A stretch of 64,000 nucleotides of DNA from Marinilabiliales bacterium (GCA_003512955.1 DOTG01000028.1:186001-250000); one strand, 5' to 3'. Counted from the first letter of the stretch, positions 8,713-18,624 are shown. Program-made: numbers and translations. Notes: generated by a model from the sequence alone, not told the origin.

Positions 8713-10425
8713 ATGAGCAAGCTATCCATCTATCAGGTATTGCCACGGTTGTTTGGCAACACCCAACCAAATCCAAAACTCTTTGGTTCAGCCCAGGAAA
8801 ATGGGGTGGGAAAAATGAACGACTTTACCGATAAAGCTCTCCAGGAAATCAAGGCTTTGGGAATAAACTACATTTGGTACACCGGTATTATTGAACATGC
8901 AACCTGTCAATCGTATCCCGGATATAAAATATTTGGGCAGAATCCTAGTGTTGTAAAAGGCAGGGCAGGTTCTCCTTATGCTATTACCGATTATTATGAT
9001 GTAAATCCCTATTTGGCTGAATCCATCCCGGACCGGATGCACGAATTTGAACAATTGGTGCAACGGACTCATAAAAATGGGTTAAAAGTTATCATCGACT
9101 TTATACCAAACCATTTGGCACGGCCATACCATTCCGACCAGTTTCCGGCAACCGATTTTGGCTTGAATGACGATGCCACCCAGGCCTTTTCGCCTAAAAA
9201 CGATTTTTACTATATCCCCGGCCAGCCTTTGCAATGGAACGACCAAATGGGAACCCTGTTACCTGGTGAAAAACGGGAACCCTATCTGGAATTCCCCGCT
9301 AAAGCCACCGGCAACGATCAATTCCATCCCAATCCGTCCATCTATGACTGGTACGAGACCGTGAAATTGAATTATGGTGTTGATTATTTGAACCAAAAAC
9401 AGCAACATTTTGACCCTATTCCATCTTTATGGGATAAAATGGTGGCGGTGCTCCGTTTTTGGGCTTCAAAAAACATTGATGCTTTTCGTTGCGATATGGC
9501 CGAAATGGTTCCGGTGGAGTTCTGGAACTATGCCGTCACAAACCTTAAACAGGAATTTCCGGAACTGTTGTTTATTGCCGAAGTTTACAATCCCAATTTG
9601 TACCATGCATACATATATCAAGGCAAATTCGATTACCTGTACGATAAGGTTGGACTGTATGATACCCTCCGGGCTATTATCTGTTGCGGTATCCCGGCCA
9701 GCGATATAACCCGTTGCTGGCAGCATTTAAATGGTTTGGATGCTTACATGCTCCGTTTCCTCGAAAATCACGATGAACAAAGGATTGCATCTGAATTTTT
9801 TGCAAAAAAACCCGAACAGGCATTGCCCGGAATGATTGTTTCTGCTACCCTTGGCACTGGCCCTGTAATGGTTTATTTTGGTCAGGAAGTTGGAGAACCT
9901 ACCAAAGGTATTTCTGGGTATAGCGGCGATGATGGCAAAACCACTATTTTTGATTTTTGGGTAGTCCCGGAATTTCAAAAATGGCTGAATAACAATAAAT
10001 TTGACGGAGCCCGGTTATCCGAATCCCAAAAGAATCTGCGCCAGGCGTATGCTCAATTGTTGAATCTTACCCTGAGCAGCCAGCCCCTCTCCCATGGAAA
10101 CTTTTACGATCTGATGTGGGCAAACCACTTCGACCACGGGCCCGACCCCCAGTTTATTTATGCCTACCTGCGCTATACGGCCAGTGAATATATACTTATT
10201 GTGGTAAATTTTAATAAATACACATCACAAAAGTTTAAACTAAAAATACCGGAACATGCCTTTGGCGAAATGAAAATCAGTATAAGTGCAAAACTGGAGT
10301 TTACCCCAGTTTTTGGTTTCGGAGAAACTTTTTCCATATCTGCCGTTGATACTGCGTACAAGGGAATGGAATTGACGGTGAAACCCAGTTCGGGGGTTAT
10401 TTTCATATTTAAACCCCACAATTAA
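8713..10425 (+). CDS. GH13 alpha-amylase-family enzyme
   Basis: A 570-residue GH13 enzyme without signal peptide, so probably cytoplasmic. Conserved regions: VIIDFIPNHLA (I), IDAFRCDMAEM with nucleophile Asp261 (II), LLFIAEVYNP with acid/base Glu290 (III), and FLENHDEQR (IV). A C-terminal beta-sandwich follows (YILIVVNFNKYTSQKFKLKIPE). It starts at the ATG one base after the branching-enzyme stop, so translation is probably coupled. The likely role is hydrolysis or rearrangement of glycogen or maltodextrin alongside the branching enzyme. The exact subfamily (amylase, glucanotransferase or other) cannot be settled by eye. Confidence 0.88.
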   Translation: MSKLSIYQVLPRLFGNTQPNPKLFGSAQENGVGKMNDFTDKALQEIKALGINYIWYTGIIEHATCQSYPGYKIFGQNPSVVKGRAGSPYAITDYYDVNPYLAESIPDRMHEFEQLVQRTHKNGLKVIIDFIPNHLARPYHSDQFPATDFGLNDDATQAFSPKNDFYYIPGQPLQWNDQMGTLLPGEKREPYLEFPAKATGNDQFHPNPSIYDWYETVKLNYGVDYLNQKQQHFDPIPSLWDKMVAVLRFWASKNIDAFRCDMAEMVPVEFWNYAVTNLKQEFPELLFIAEVYNPNLYHAYIYQGKFDYLYDKVGLYDTLRAIICCGIPASDITRCWQHLNGLDAYMLRFLENHDEQRIASEFFAKKPEQALPGMIVSATLGTGPVMVYFGQEVGEPTKGISGYSGDDGKTTIFDFWVVPEFQKWLNNNKFDGARLSESQKNLRQAYAQLLNLTLSSQPLSHGNFYDLMWANHFDHGPDPQFIYAYLRYTASEYILIVVNFNKYTSQKFKLKIPEHAFGEMKISISAKLEFTPVFGFGETFSISAVDTAYKGMELTVKPSSGVIFIFKPHN

Positions 10426-10881
10426 AGAACACTAATCCCGATCATTTTTATTATAACGTTACCATTACTTGTATTTTTGATTCATTGAAACTATCAGGAA
10501 CCCACAACTCAGATTATCAATATTTTGTGGCGTAATAGGCATTTCTAATGCTTTTTAATTTTTACCCTTTTACTGTATATATGTGGCTATTATCAATTTA
10601 CACCTGACTCCATTGCCTTTTTACACAAAAAAGCGACCATTCGTATTGTTAAACACCAAATATTTTATACCTTAGCCGTAAGTATGTGGTTGGGAAAGCA
10701 AACCGACACTCCCATAGTGCCAAACAGGTTTTGGGTTTATATCGGCCCCGGTATAAGCGGCAAACCAATGAAGTTCTATTTTAATAAACCACAAAAATGA
10801 AAGGCTTATGAAACACCCAAAGGCACGGCAGGGTACCAAAAAAACTGCAAACTAAGTGAATAACAACTAAAAATTAATTGA
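10426..10881. other. 456-nt intergenic leader before the T9SS operon
   Basis: No credible gene. AT-rich at first, then a more mixed stretch (about 10690-10800) with short GC-rich words such as cggccccgg. It must contain the promoter for the 10882 operon, since the upstream genes are unrelated glycogen enzymes. I see no clear terminator for the GH13 gene and no exact TTG-N19-TAnnTTTG promoter; taccttag near 10670 is only a partial -7 match. Confidence 0.4.
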
Positions 10882-12450
10882 ATGAAAAAAATAATGATCT
10901 TACTGCTGCTCCTATATGCTGCACAAAGTGTTAAGGCTCAAAAATACCGATCAGTACTCGAAAACACAAGCTTTGTACAATTTAGTCAAACTACAATTTT
11001 TGTTGATAAGAAAGCTGCTTATAATAACGATGACCCATTTTATCTTGGAACACGTCATGGTTTCGACAGCATCTGCTTTCAGGATTTTCAACACTATGAT
11101 GGATTTACTTATTCAAGGTATAAATCCATTCAACATTTTGGATTTCCTATTGATTTACAAATGCCTCCATCGAATGAAACATATCTTAGACACAATGAAG
11201 ACAATTCAAAGCTCTATGTTCGGAACGGACTGTATCCATTTCACGAAGAAGCACTTATTTACGATATAAGTTTGGATAATGGTGGCACATTTACCGCAAG
11301 AATTCATGGAGTTAATATGGATGGGGTGGGCATCAATTCCTGGAGCATAGATTCTGCTTTGGTTGTTGACAGTGTGTATTACCTGGAAGGAAGAAAAGTA
11401 GTTCAATTCAATTATTACCAGAAACTTGGCCCCTACAGCCAAAAGTTTTGTTTTATCGAGGGCATAGGGCCTAATTTTGGTATTTTCGAGTTAACAATTC
11501 CTGATTATTCGGATTACGAATGGTCAACAGTTTTAAGGGTGTATAAAAAAACCGGGAAGGTGTACGATTTTTATGAGGGTATTTTAGAAGAACCCGGTGT
11601 TGCCCCCTACTATTCGTTGTGGGAAAATACCTCGTGGGGCCACTATGTTGCCCTCGGTCTTATTCCTTCCGATGAAACCGTTGATGACCCCTATCATTCC
11701 TCTATGGAGCAGGGGCCCGATTCTTTGGTACTTCAAAATACAAGCGAACTGGAAGGGTTCACCCTGGCCGAATTAAAATCAACTTTATCCGATCAGTCGC
11801 TGTTTTTAAAGCAGATCAGCAGCTGTACCCAGGTATTTTCGAGCCTGATTGACGCCAATGGAAGCGATGCACAACTAATTTATGACATCACCCTAAATAT
11901 AGGGGATGAATTCGTTACACCAGTGTACCGGCAAGAAAACACAGGTTCATGGAATTGGCAAGAAACCACCTTAAAGGTAGATACCGTTTATTACTGGACC
12001 GGGCGGAAAGTGGTGGAATTCAATTTTTGGCAGCCCCTGGGGCCATACAGCCAGAAACTGAAATTCATTGAGGGGGTAGGCCCAAATTTCGGGTTTTACC
12101 CGTTGAACAGCCTGAGCGATTATAGTTTCGGGTGCTTAACCAGTGCACAATTCGATATCTGGAACCCAACCTATAAATTCGACCCCTATGTTTCTGTTCA
12201 GGAGGATACAAGTTTTCCGTTTGAAATAAATGTTTGTCCGAACCCGACCGATGGATTTATCACGTTGAATGGACTGCCGTTTTCGTTTAAAGGATATTTT
12301 GCCATTTCCGATTTATCCGGACATTGCTTACAAAAACAGCCTTTAAATGGTAATTCAATAAACGTAAGTGATTTATCTGGTGGGTTTTATATTTTATCCC
12401 TCTTCAGTGAAGTAACCCAATCAAGGAGTTTTAAATTTTTTAAAAACTAA
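10882..12450 (+). CDS. T9SS cargo protein with internal duplication
   Basis: Exported 522-residue protein of unknown function. Signal peptide MKKIMILLLLLYAAQSVKAQ; C-terminal T9SS type A sorting domain (VCPNPTDGFITLNG ... LSGGFYILSLFS, about 440-522), so it should be surface-attached or released through T9SS. Two homologous blocks are visible: YDISLDNGGTF...VYYLEGRKVVQFNYYQKLGPYSQKFCFIEGIGPNFG and YDITLNIGDEF...VYYWTGRKVVEFNFWQPLGPYSQKLKFIEGVGPNFG. The first half of the gene is more AT-rich than the second. It is followed after 4 nt by the next T9SS gene, indicating an operon. No catalytic motif was recognised. Confidence 0.75.
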   Translation: MKKIMILLLLLYAAQSVKAQKYRSVLENTSFVQFSQTTIFVDKKAAYNNDDPFYLGTRHGFDSICFQDFQHYDGFTYSRYKSIQHFGFPIDLQMPPSNETYLRHNEDNSKLYVRNGLYPFHEEALIYDISLDNGGTFTARIHGVNMDGVGINSWSIDSALVVDSVYYLEGRKVVQFNYYQKLGPYSQKFCFIEGIGPNFGIFELTIPDYSDYEWSTVLRVYKKTGKVYDFYEGILEEPGVAPYYSLWENTSWGHYVALGLIPSDETVDDPYHSSMEQGPDSLVLQNTSELEGFTLAELKSTLSDQSLFLKQISSCTQVFSSLIDANGSDAQLIYDITLNIGDEFVTPVYRQENTGSWNWQETTLKVDTVYYWTGRKVVEFNFWQPLGPYSQKLKFIEGVGPNFGFYPLNSLSDYSFGCLTSAQFDIWNPTYKFDPYVSVQEDTSFPFEINVCPNPTDGFITLNGLPFSFKGYFAISDLSGHCLQKQPLNGNSINVSDLSGGFYILSLFSEVTQSRSFKFFKN

Positions 12451-12454
12451 ATCT

Positions 12455-13378
12455 ATGAAAACATTAAGCATTACAATTATTCTTTACTTTCTTATTTTAA
12501 ATTCTATTGCGCAATCTGAATGGGCTCCCATTGGTGCTGAATGGTATTATTCATCAGAATTAGGCGAAATTGGCTACATAAAGTTATTATCCATAAAAGA
12601 TACAAGTATCAGGGGCACTATGTATCGCCAACTTAGAAAAGAACATGTATTTAGAAATGAATACAACAACAACGAAATTGATACAGTTTTATTAGGCTTT
12701 GAATATACTTTTAAAAAGAATGATACCGTATTTATTTATCGTTATGATACAAGTTGCTTTTTATATGATTTCTCAGCTAAAGCTGGTGATATTTGGAAAA
12801 TTCCAGGAAATTTGGTCGTTTGTGATTCATTTGGCTTTGTTAAAGTTGATTATGTAAATAAAACATCAATTAATGATAAGCAATTAAGGACTATTAGGGT
12901 GAGTCCTCTAATAAACTCTCATTGGCAATATTCTTGGGATAATTCTGGATTGATTATAGAAGATATCGGCTGTATCGATTACTTTTTTCCAAATCCTAAC
13001 ATGAATTGCGGGTATTTGGACATCGGTGAAGGGGATTATCTAAGATGTTATTCAGACAGTATTATGGAATATTCAACTGACATTGTATCTAACTGTGACT
13101 ACATCCTATTGGATGTAAATGAATCTGGCGAAAATCTATCAATATATATGAATTTTACTGAGGAATTGCTGGTAATAGATATATTTAAGCCATTATTTAT
13201 TAATGATATAGACGTACTCATTTATGATGTAAATGGCAGTGTAATATTAAATAAAAACTTCAAATATTATAATAGCAGAATTGAAATACCCATCAACATT
13301 AAAAAGGGATTGTATATCGTAAAACTTCTGTCAACCAAAACATTAATATATAGTTCAAAAATTTTAAAAAACTATTAA
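12455..13378 (+). CDS. T9SS cargo protein, unknown function, AT-rich
   Basis: 307-residue exported protein. Signal peptide MKTLSITIILYFLILNSIAQ. The mature N-terminus (WAPIGAEWYYSSEL) and repeated beta strands resemble the first repeat type seen in many T9SS cargo proteins. The C-terminus (DIDVLIYDVNGSVILNKNF...KKGLYIVKLLSTKTLIYSSKILKNY) is a T9SS type A sorting domain. Strikingly AT-rich. It lies 4 nt after the previous gene and one base before the next, so it is the middle gene of a three-gene operon. Function unknown. Confidence 0.72.
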   Translation: MKTLSITIILYFLILNSIAQSEWAPIGAEWYYSSELGEIGYIKLLSIKDTSIRGTMYRQLRKEHVFRNEYNNNEIDTVLLGFEYTFKKNDTVFIYRYDTSCFLYDFSAKAGDIWKIPGNLVVCDSFGFVKVDYVNKTSINDKQLRTIRVSPLINSHWQYSWDNSGLIIEDIGCIDYFFPNPNMNCGYLDIGEGDYLRCYSDSIMEYSTDIVSNCDYILLDVNESGENLSIYMNFTEELLVIDIFKPLFINDIDVLIYDVNGSVILNKNFKYYNSRIEIPINIKKGLYIVKLLSTKTLIYSSKILKNY

Positions 13379-13379
13379 T

Positions 13380-16300
13380 ATGAATAAAGTTATTAACATT
13401 TACAGTATCCTTGCAATTTTGCTTTTTGTTATGCAAACAAGTTTAGCACAAGATGAATGCTTAGGAATACTTTTTATTGAATCGAACCCTCAAGATTATA
13501 AATCTTCAATCTTTTGTGACCGTTCTTCAACAGCATTTGCAAATAAATATAGACATCAAAATTTCTATGAACCAGATGCCAATACACCTATAAAAACATT
13601 GAAAGTTAATTTTCAAGTTATTCAAGACGATGATCCAAATGACAGAAAAAATTTTGAAAATACCCCAAGTGATATTCAATACTTTTATGACTTAATAGAA
13701 CACGTGAATTCAATGTATGCAGATGTTGCAGAGCCGACAGATCCTCAAACTCAAGTTTGCAATGACTGTTATTTTGAAAACTCCAAAATACAATTTGAAA
13801 TTGCTAATGTTTATTTTCATGTTGATGGTAATTTATACAATAGTATATCACCAACTATATACAATATATATGGAGTAAATAAGGAATCAGAAGTTAATAT
13901 AATTGTAATTGGAATTGAAAATAATATTGTTGGCTCTTACACCAATACACTTCCTTCATTTGCTATGGGTACAAATCAGTATGTATTAACTACAGATTAC
14001 TATTACTCTTATCTCAATGATGTAAATTTTATAGCAGCTACGGGTAATAATCTAGCTCATGAATTGGGCCACATTCTAGGCCTGCTGCATACCTATGAAC
14101 CAACATGTTGTCATGAAACTTGTGATGATGGCCACATAGATTATTTAGAAGATGTTTTTGGACTAAATCCTCCTTCAACCTGTTGGTTTGATAGGTTTTG
14201 TGATTCTGATGATCCTAATGTTCAAAATTGTACAAATAATATAATGGGGGCATCTTGGCCAGTTGGTTATTTGTCACCATTACAGCAAGGAAGGATTAAC
14301 CGATCATTATCTATAATGTCAACGAAAAAATATGTAAATGATATTTATGGTGGTACTCCTTTAATTGTAGATGAAATAGAAGATTGGGATTTTGTTATGA
14401 GATTATATTCAGCACTTAATATAAATGAAAACGGTATTTTAAATCTTTTTTGTAGCTTATATATGTCTGCAAATTCTGTAATTACAATTAATAGTGGGGG
14501 AATATTAAATTTGGAAAATAGTGGCATTTTATTAAATCATGACGGCACTCCATTTAAAGGTTCCATTATTATAAGGAACGGTGGTAAATTACTGTTAAAT
14601 AATGGTTCATTGGCATTCGGCAGTAATTGTGTAATTTCTGTAGAATCCGGTGGTATTATTGAATGCTTAGGTAGCAATACCATTTCCGGTTCCGGCTACA
14701 TAGTCCTCAACGGCTCCATCAACGCCGATCCCGGTGCCAGCCTTACCATTCAAGGCATTAACCAAACCACCAAACTGCTCGAAGTCCAGAAATCCATCTC
14801 CTTTGATACCGATTTTGCCGGTGTGACCATCCGGAACGGTAAAATTGTGATGAACAACTCCACCTCAGAGCTACTGATAAACCAGGGGGTCGACAACGTT
14901 ATTATCGACAATGTCTGGGTAACCTCCTCAACAGGGACCAACAACGGCCACCAGGGCATCGATATCCGAAGCGATTATAGTGTAAATATTTCCAACAGCA
15001 CCTTTGAGCAGGGCTATTACGGGCTCTATGCCTCGCGCGGGGCATCGTCGCCCAACCTGGACGTAAGCAACTGTACTTTCAACTATTGCAGCTATGGCCT
15101 GCGGGTGTATAACGGCGGGCTTACCGCCGACGGCTGTACGGTGGAATACAACACCGTGAGGGGCATTTACTGCAGCAGCATGGATCTGGCGGGTTCCATA
15201 AATAATTCCACCGTCCGCTACCAAAACGGCACGGGCGATTACGGCCTGTATTACGACGGGGCTTCTACTGCCACGCTGACCATGCAGTACAATACCATAA
15301 GTAACAACTATAACGGGGCAATGGTAAACGGAAGTTTCAACACGCTATTTAAATGCAACACCCTGAACGGCAACACCGATTATGGGATTTATTCGAACAA
15401 CAGCCCTGTTTATCTGGCCGATGCCACGGGCATCAGTGCCGGGAACAACCAGCTCTACAGCAACAATTACGGCATTAAGATTTACGGTACCACCTCCATG
15501 TTTTACCTGAACAACGGCTATAACGATCTGCGGAGCGATACCTACTGCATGTACGGGGCTTTGGAGGGGATTGCCGGAGGCAGCATCGCCGCCAACAACA
15601 ATTACTGGAAAACAGGCGGCGGGGCCCCTGTAAGCGGCACCAACTATGTACTGAACGGGGCCCTTTCACCCATCACCCTTACCGACAATTCGCCCGAAGG
15701 TGCCTATTACCTGTGCGAACTTCCGGGCGATCTTTACGGGGCATCGGTTCCGGCCACAACCGTCGCCACCTACCGCACCGTGACCACCGACCTGGGCACC
15801 CTGCCCATGGACGAAACCGTGGAAACAACTTTAAACACCGATGCGGAAACAGGTACCGTGTATGATGAGGCAACGCAGTTCGGCCTGATGGCCCAGGTGC
15901 TCAACAACGACCTGGCCGCCCTCAACCCGGCCGAAGAGGAACAGGCCACACACACCTACCGCATGTTCCGCTCCAGCCTTGGGAAACAGGTAGCCGGGAA
16001 GGGGACGGTTGACGCTACCCAGATGGACAACATGTTGCAGGTTATCCGCAAATTGCAGGACGACGACAAACAGAGGGAAGACAAACAGGTGGGGAAAAAA
16101 CTCACCGCCCGCTATTTTGCCCTTGCCCTTGACGAAGCCCAGACCCTGTGGCTGAAACAGGATTATACCGGAGCCATTGCCCTGCTGCAAAGCCTAATAG
16201 CCAAAGCCACCGCCGACCAGCTTTGCGAAATACAAAAACTTATTTGCCAAATTGAAATTGACCGCGAATTTATTGCCAGCAACAACACCCTCGATATTGA

Positions 16301-16649
16301 AGAGCTGCTGGCACAGTGCAGCGGAAGTGAGAAGTCGGGCAGCACAAATAATAGCTCCGGCAACGGGCAAAATGCCGCAGAAACGGGTAACCTGTTGTTG
16401 GCCGGTGTTTCGTTGAGCGTGGTTCCCCACCCGGTTACCGGCACTTCCGAAATTCTGGTGAAAGGGTTGGCTAAACCCGCCACCCTCATTGTTTATAACA
16501 GCCTGGGAGCTGTGGTGTTCCACCGTGAAGTTACCGGTGAAACCAGCGCCGTTAAAATCACCCGTAACGAGTTGGAGCCGGGCATGTACCTGGTTACCCT
16601 GAACCAAAACGGAACCACCCTCCAGACCCTGAAAATGGTGGTGCAGTAA
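13380..16649 (+). CDS. Metzincin-motif protease / right-handed beta-helix T9SS protein
   Basis: A 1089-residue exported protein. Signal peptide ends near SLAQ (residue 24). About residues 70-320 form a metalloprotease domain with the zinc motif HELGHILGLLH (HExxHxxGxxH) and a downstream Met-turn-like NNIMG, as in metzincin/pappalysin-type enzymes. Roughly residues 390-790 form a beta-helix rich in Asn/Gly turns (ISNSTFEQGYYGLYAS, VSNCTFNYCSYGLRVYNGG). Residues 810-960 are helical, and the end (VVPHPVTGTSEILVKGL...LEPGMYLVTLNQNG) is a T9SS sorting domain. Base composition jumps near 14670: hand counts give 18/60 G+C at 13501-13560 but 31/60 at 15061-15120 and 34/60 at 15781-15840. This suggests a domain swap at the protease/helix border. 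Confidence 0.82.
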   Translation: MNKVINIYSILAILLFVMQTSLAQDECLGILFIESNPQDYKSSIFCDRSSTAFANKYRHQNFYEPDANTPIKTLKVNFQVIQDDDPNDRKNFENTPSDIQYFYDLIEHVNSMYADVAEPTDPQTQVCNDCYFENSKIQFEIANVYFHVDGNLYNSISPTIYNIYGVNKESEVNIIVIGIENNIVGSYTNTLPSFAMGTNQYVLTTDYYYSYLNDVNFIAATGNNLAHELGHILGLLHTYEPTCCHETCDDGHIDYLEDVFGLNPPSTCWFDRFCDSDDPNVQNCTNNIMGASWPVGYLSPLQQGRINRSLSIMSTKKYVNDIYGGTPLIVDEIEDWDFVMRLYSALNINENGILNLFCSLYMSANSVITINSGGILNLENSGILLNHDGTPFKGSIIIRNGGKLLLNNGSLAFGSNCVISVESGGIIECLGSNTISGSGYIVLNGSINADPGASLTIQGINQTTKLLEVQKSISFDTDFAGVTIRNGKIVMNNSTSELLINQGVDNVIIDNVWVTSSTGTNNGHQGIDIRSDYSVNISNSTFEQGYYGLYASRGASSPNLDVSNCTFNYCSYGLRVYNGGLTADGCTVEYNTVRGIYCSSMDLAGSINNSTVRYQNGTGDYGLYYDGASTATLTMQYNTISNNYNGAMVNGSFNTLFKCNTLNGNTDYGIYSNNSPVYLADATGISAGNNQLYSNNYGIKIYGTTSMFYLNNGYNDLRSDTYCMYGALEGIAGGSIAANNNYWKTGGGAPVSGTNYVLNGALSPITLTDNSPEGAYYLCELPGDLYGASVPATTVATYRTVTTDLGTLPMDETVETTLNTDAETGTVYDEATQFGLMAQVLNNDLAALNPAEEEQATHTYRMFRSSLGKQVAGKGTVDATQMDNMLQVIRKLQDDDKQREDKQVGKKLTARYFALALDEAQTLWLKQDYTGAIALLQSLIAKATADQLCEIQKLICQIEIDREFIASNNTLDIEELLAQCSGSEKSGSTNNSSGNGQNAAETGNLLLAGVSLSVVPHPVTGTSEILVKGLAKPATLIVYNSLGAVVFHREVTGETSAVKITRNELEPGMYLVTLNQNGTTLQTLKMVVQ

Positions 16650-16667
16650 CCGGAAACCTATTTTGCT

Positions 16668-16702
16668 TAGTCACCGGATGGCTTGGAGTCTTCCGGTGAC
16701 TA
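16668..16702. terminator. Hairpin between convergent genes (palindromic repeat copy B)
   Basis: tagtcaccgga (16668-16678) pairs with tccggtgacta (16692-16702) around an inner unit; the first half reads agtcaccggatggct, the same unit type as copy A at 5173. It sits between the ends of the metzincin gene (+) and the glucosaminidase gene (-) and is followed by tttttaa, so it probably also serves as a bidirectional terminator. Confidence 0.6.
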
Positions 16703-16756
16703 ATTGGTTTTTAACGGTTTGAGTTATATACTCTAAATTCTCTTTAGTTCCGATCC

Positions 16757-17698
16757 CTAGGGCTTCGCCTTTTTCCGCAACGATAATTTGCTTCCAACCT
16801 CAGGTTCTGTTCCCGGTTGCATCCGGTTCAAACGGTACAAGTGTTTCAATTTCATGCCAAATTGTTGCGAAATTTCATACATGTTTTCTCCATCCTGCAA
16901 TACATGGAATTTATCCTCAACGGCAGCTTTCCTCCGTTTGGGCTGCAGATATAACCGCGTTCCGGGTATTAAAACCGAATCTTTGGTCAACTCATTGTAT
17001 TTATAAATCTGCCAGGGCATTACTTCGTGGCGTTCAGCCACCGATTCGTAGGTGTCTCCCTCTTTCGAAATAACATATTCAATCCGGTTGTAAGTCATCA
17101 CATCATTGCCAAAAGGATTGATGCTGCCCTCTTCGTCCGCAGGTTCTTTTCCTGTTCTTTTCTTTTTAACGATGGGTTTTTTATGGTAATTTTTATCGTC
17201 AAACCGGTACAGCTCATTGTCTTCAATAATTTTAATCAGAAGTTCTGCATAGTTTTTATTGGTAGCATAACCTGCCTGTTTCAGTCCCTTGGCCCAATTT
17301 TTATAATCGGTAGTTTCATATTCGAATAAAAAGGCATACCTCTGGTGCTGGGTCAAAAAATCGGAATGGTCAACATAAGAACCTTCCGCAGTTTTATATT
17401 TCCTGAAACATTCATTGGGACGGTCATCATCATGATAATAGGTCCCTCCATTCCAATCGGTGTGGCATTTTATCCCAAAATGGTTATTTGCTTTGGCTGC
17501 TAAGGTACTATTTCCATTATCCGATTCCAGCATTCCTTGAGCAAGGGTGATGCTGGCTGGCACTCCGGAACGTTTCATTTCTCTAATTGCCATATCACTA
17601 TAGCGATTTATATAATCCTCGCGGGTTAATTTGGCTTGACCAAAAGTTGCAACCGAAAAAAGTATTAAGCTAATGATAAGTAAGCTTTTATATGGCAT
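16757..17698 (-). CDS. Exported N-acetylglucosaminidase (GH73-like) with two LysM domains
   Basis: A 313-residue peptidoglycan hydrolase candidate. Signal peptide MPYKSLLIISLILFSVATFGQ. The glucosaminidase domain (about 25-165) shows ASITLAQGMLESDNGNSTLA with the catalytic-type glutamate in LES, then NNHFGIKCH, YHDDD, FRKYKTAEGSYVDHSDFL and YATNKNYAELLIKII. Two LysM modules follow (VISKEGDTYESVAERHEVMPWQIYKYNEL and FHVLQDGENMYEISQQFGMKLKHLYRLN), which bind glycan chains. It should act in the periplasm or cell envelope during wall remodelling. It is a single-gene unit, convergent with the T9SS operon. Confidence 0.88.
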   Translation of the reverse strand: MPYKSLLIISLILFSVATFGQAKLTREDYINRYSDMAIREMKRSGVPASITLAQGMLESDNGNSTLAAKANNHFGIKCHTDWNGGTYYHDDDRPNECFRKYKTAEGSYVDHSDFLTQHQRYAFLFEYETTDYKNWAKGLKQAGYATNKNYAELLIKIIEDNELYRFDDKNYHKKPIVKKKRTGKEPADEEGSINPFGNDVMTYNRIEYVISKEGDTYESVAERHEVMPWQIYKYNELTKDSVLIPGTRLYLQPKRRKAAVEDKFHVLQDGENMYEISQQFGMKLKHLYRLNRMQPGTEPEVGSKLSLRKKAKP

Positions 17699-17950
17699 AG
17701 TCCTGAATTTTAGCTACGAAAATAGATAATAATTAGATGGTGAAACCCACCTCTGCAAAAAACTTCTCAAATAGAAATGAACACTGTTTGTAAATTTCAT
17801 AAATGATACACGTGTTTTTTTCAAACACACACACCATAAATCTTTCACTTGATAATGATATATCCAATTAATTTAGAAAAAATTACCTTAAAACTGATGA
17901 ATCGTGGAGATAAATAGCAAAATTTTGTAAATTTGGCAAATTATTTTCCA

Positions 17951-18436
17951 ATGATTAAGAAAGAACACATTACCACGGTTTATGAATATGATTCAGCCGC
18001 CGATCTTTCCTCCGACCTCCAAAAAATTATCATCGAATCAAAAGAAGCTGCCCTGAGGGCATATGCACCGTACTCCAACTTTAATGTAGGAGCAGCAGTT
18101 TTATTAAGCAATGGCGAGGTTTTTTCAGGGAACAACCAGGAAAACGCAGCCTATCCATCAGGCTTATGTGCTGAAAGAGTAGCCATTTTTTATGCCAATT
18201 CAAAATACCCCAATGTCCCTGTTCTGGCTATTGCTATTTGTGCCTTTAATAAAAATGGCATATTAAAAACCCCCGTCCCTCCTTGTGGTTCCTGTAGGCA
18301 AGTTTTATTAGAATCGGAAATCCGTTTTAAAACCCCCATTAAAATCATATTGGTAGCACAGCAAACAATCCAGATTATTGAAAATGTATCAGAATTATTA
18401 CCTCTAAGCTTTCAAAAAGATAATTTATTTGAATAA
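17951..18436 (+). CDS. cdd: Cytidine deaminase
   Basis: Pyrimidine salvage: deaminates cytidine/deoxycytidine to uridine. 161 residues from the ATG at 17951; an in-frame TTG at 17933 is less likely. Zinc-site motifs are intact: GLCAERVAIF (C-A-E, with the proton-shuttling glutamate) and PPCGSCRQVLLE (PCxxC). The substrate loop YSNFNVGAAVLLSNGEVFSGNNQENAAYPSG is typical of homotetrameric cytidine deaminases. A Bacteroidota -7-like word taaatttg lies at 17928-17935, close to the ATG, without a matching -33 element. A single gene next to the LacI regulator. Confidence 0.92.
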   Translation: MIKKEHITTVYEYDSAADLSSDLQKIIIESKEAALRAYAPYSNFNVGAAVLLSNGEVFSGNNQENAAYPSGLCAERVAIFYANSKYPNVPVLAIAICAFNKNGILKTPVPPCGSCRQVLLESEIRFKTPIKIILVAQQTIQIIENVSELLPLSFQKDNLFE

Positions 18437-18624
18437 TCACTCCAACTTTTATATATGGGGGCTATGTAAAATTTAATATTTTGTAATTAGCCATCTAAAT
18501 ACTATCAAATTGGGTGACTTTTTTCTATTTTTGCAAAAAAATTGAATTTTTAACAAAATATAACTTACATTTAAGCGTATTTTCTACTATTAAATGTCGG
18601 ATAGTTAGTTACACAAAATTGAAA

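Noticed and set aside
14750..16607. Several long minus-strand frames opposite the beta-helix gene
   Set aside because: They are antisense shadows of a GC-rich, repeat-rich coding region; no start signals or family motifs, and the plus-strand reading is convincing.
18510..18533. Bacteroidota promoter for the LacI gene (TTG...TATTTTTG)
   Set aside because: The -7 word is good, but the TTG is only 13 nt upstream instead of about 19; not counted as a promoter.
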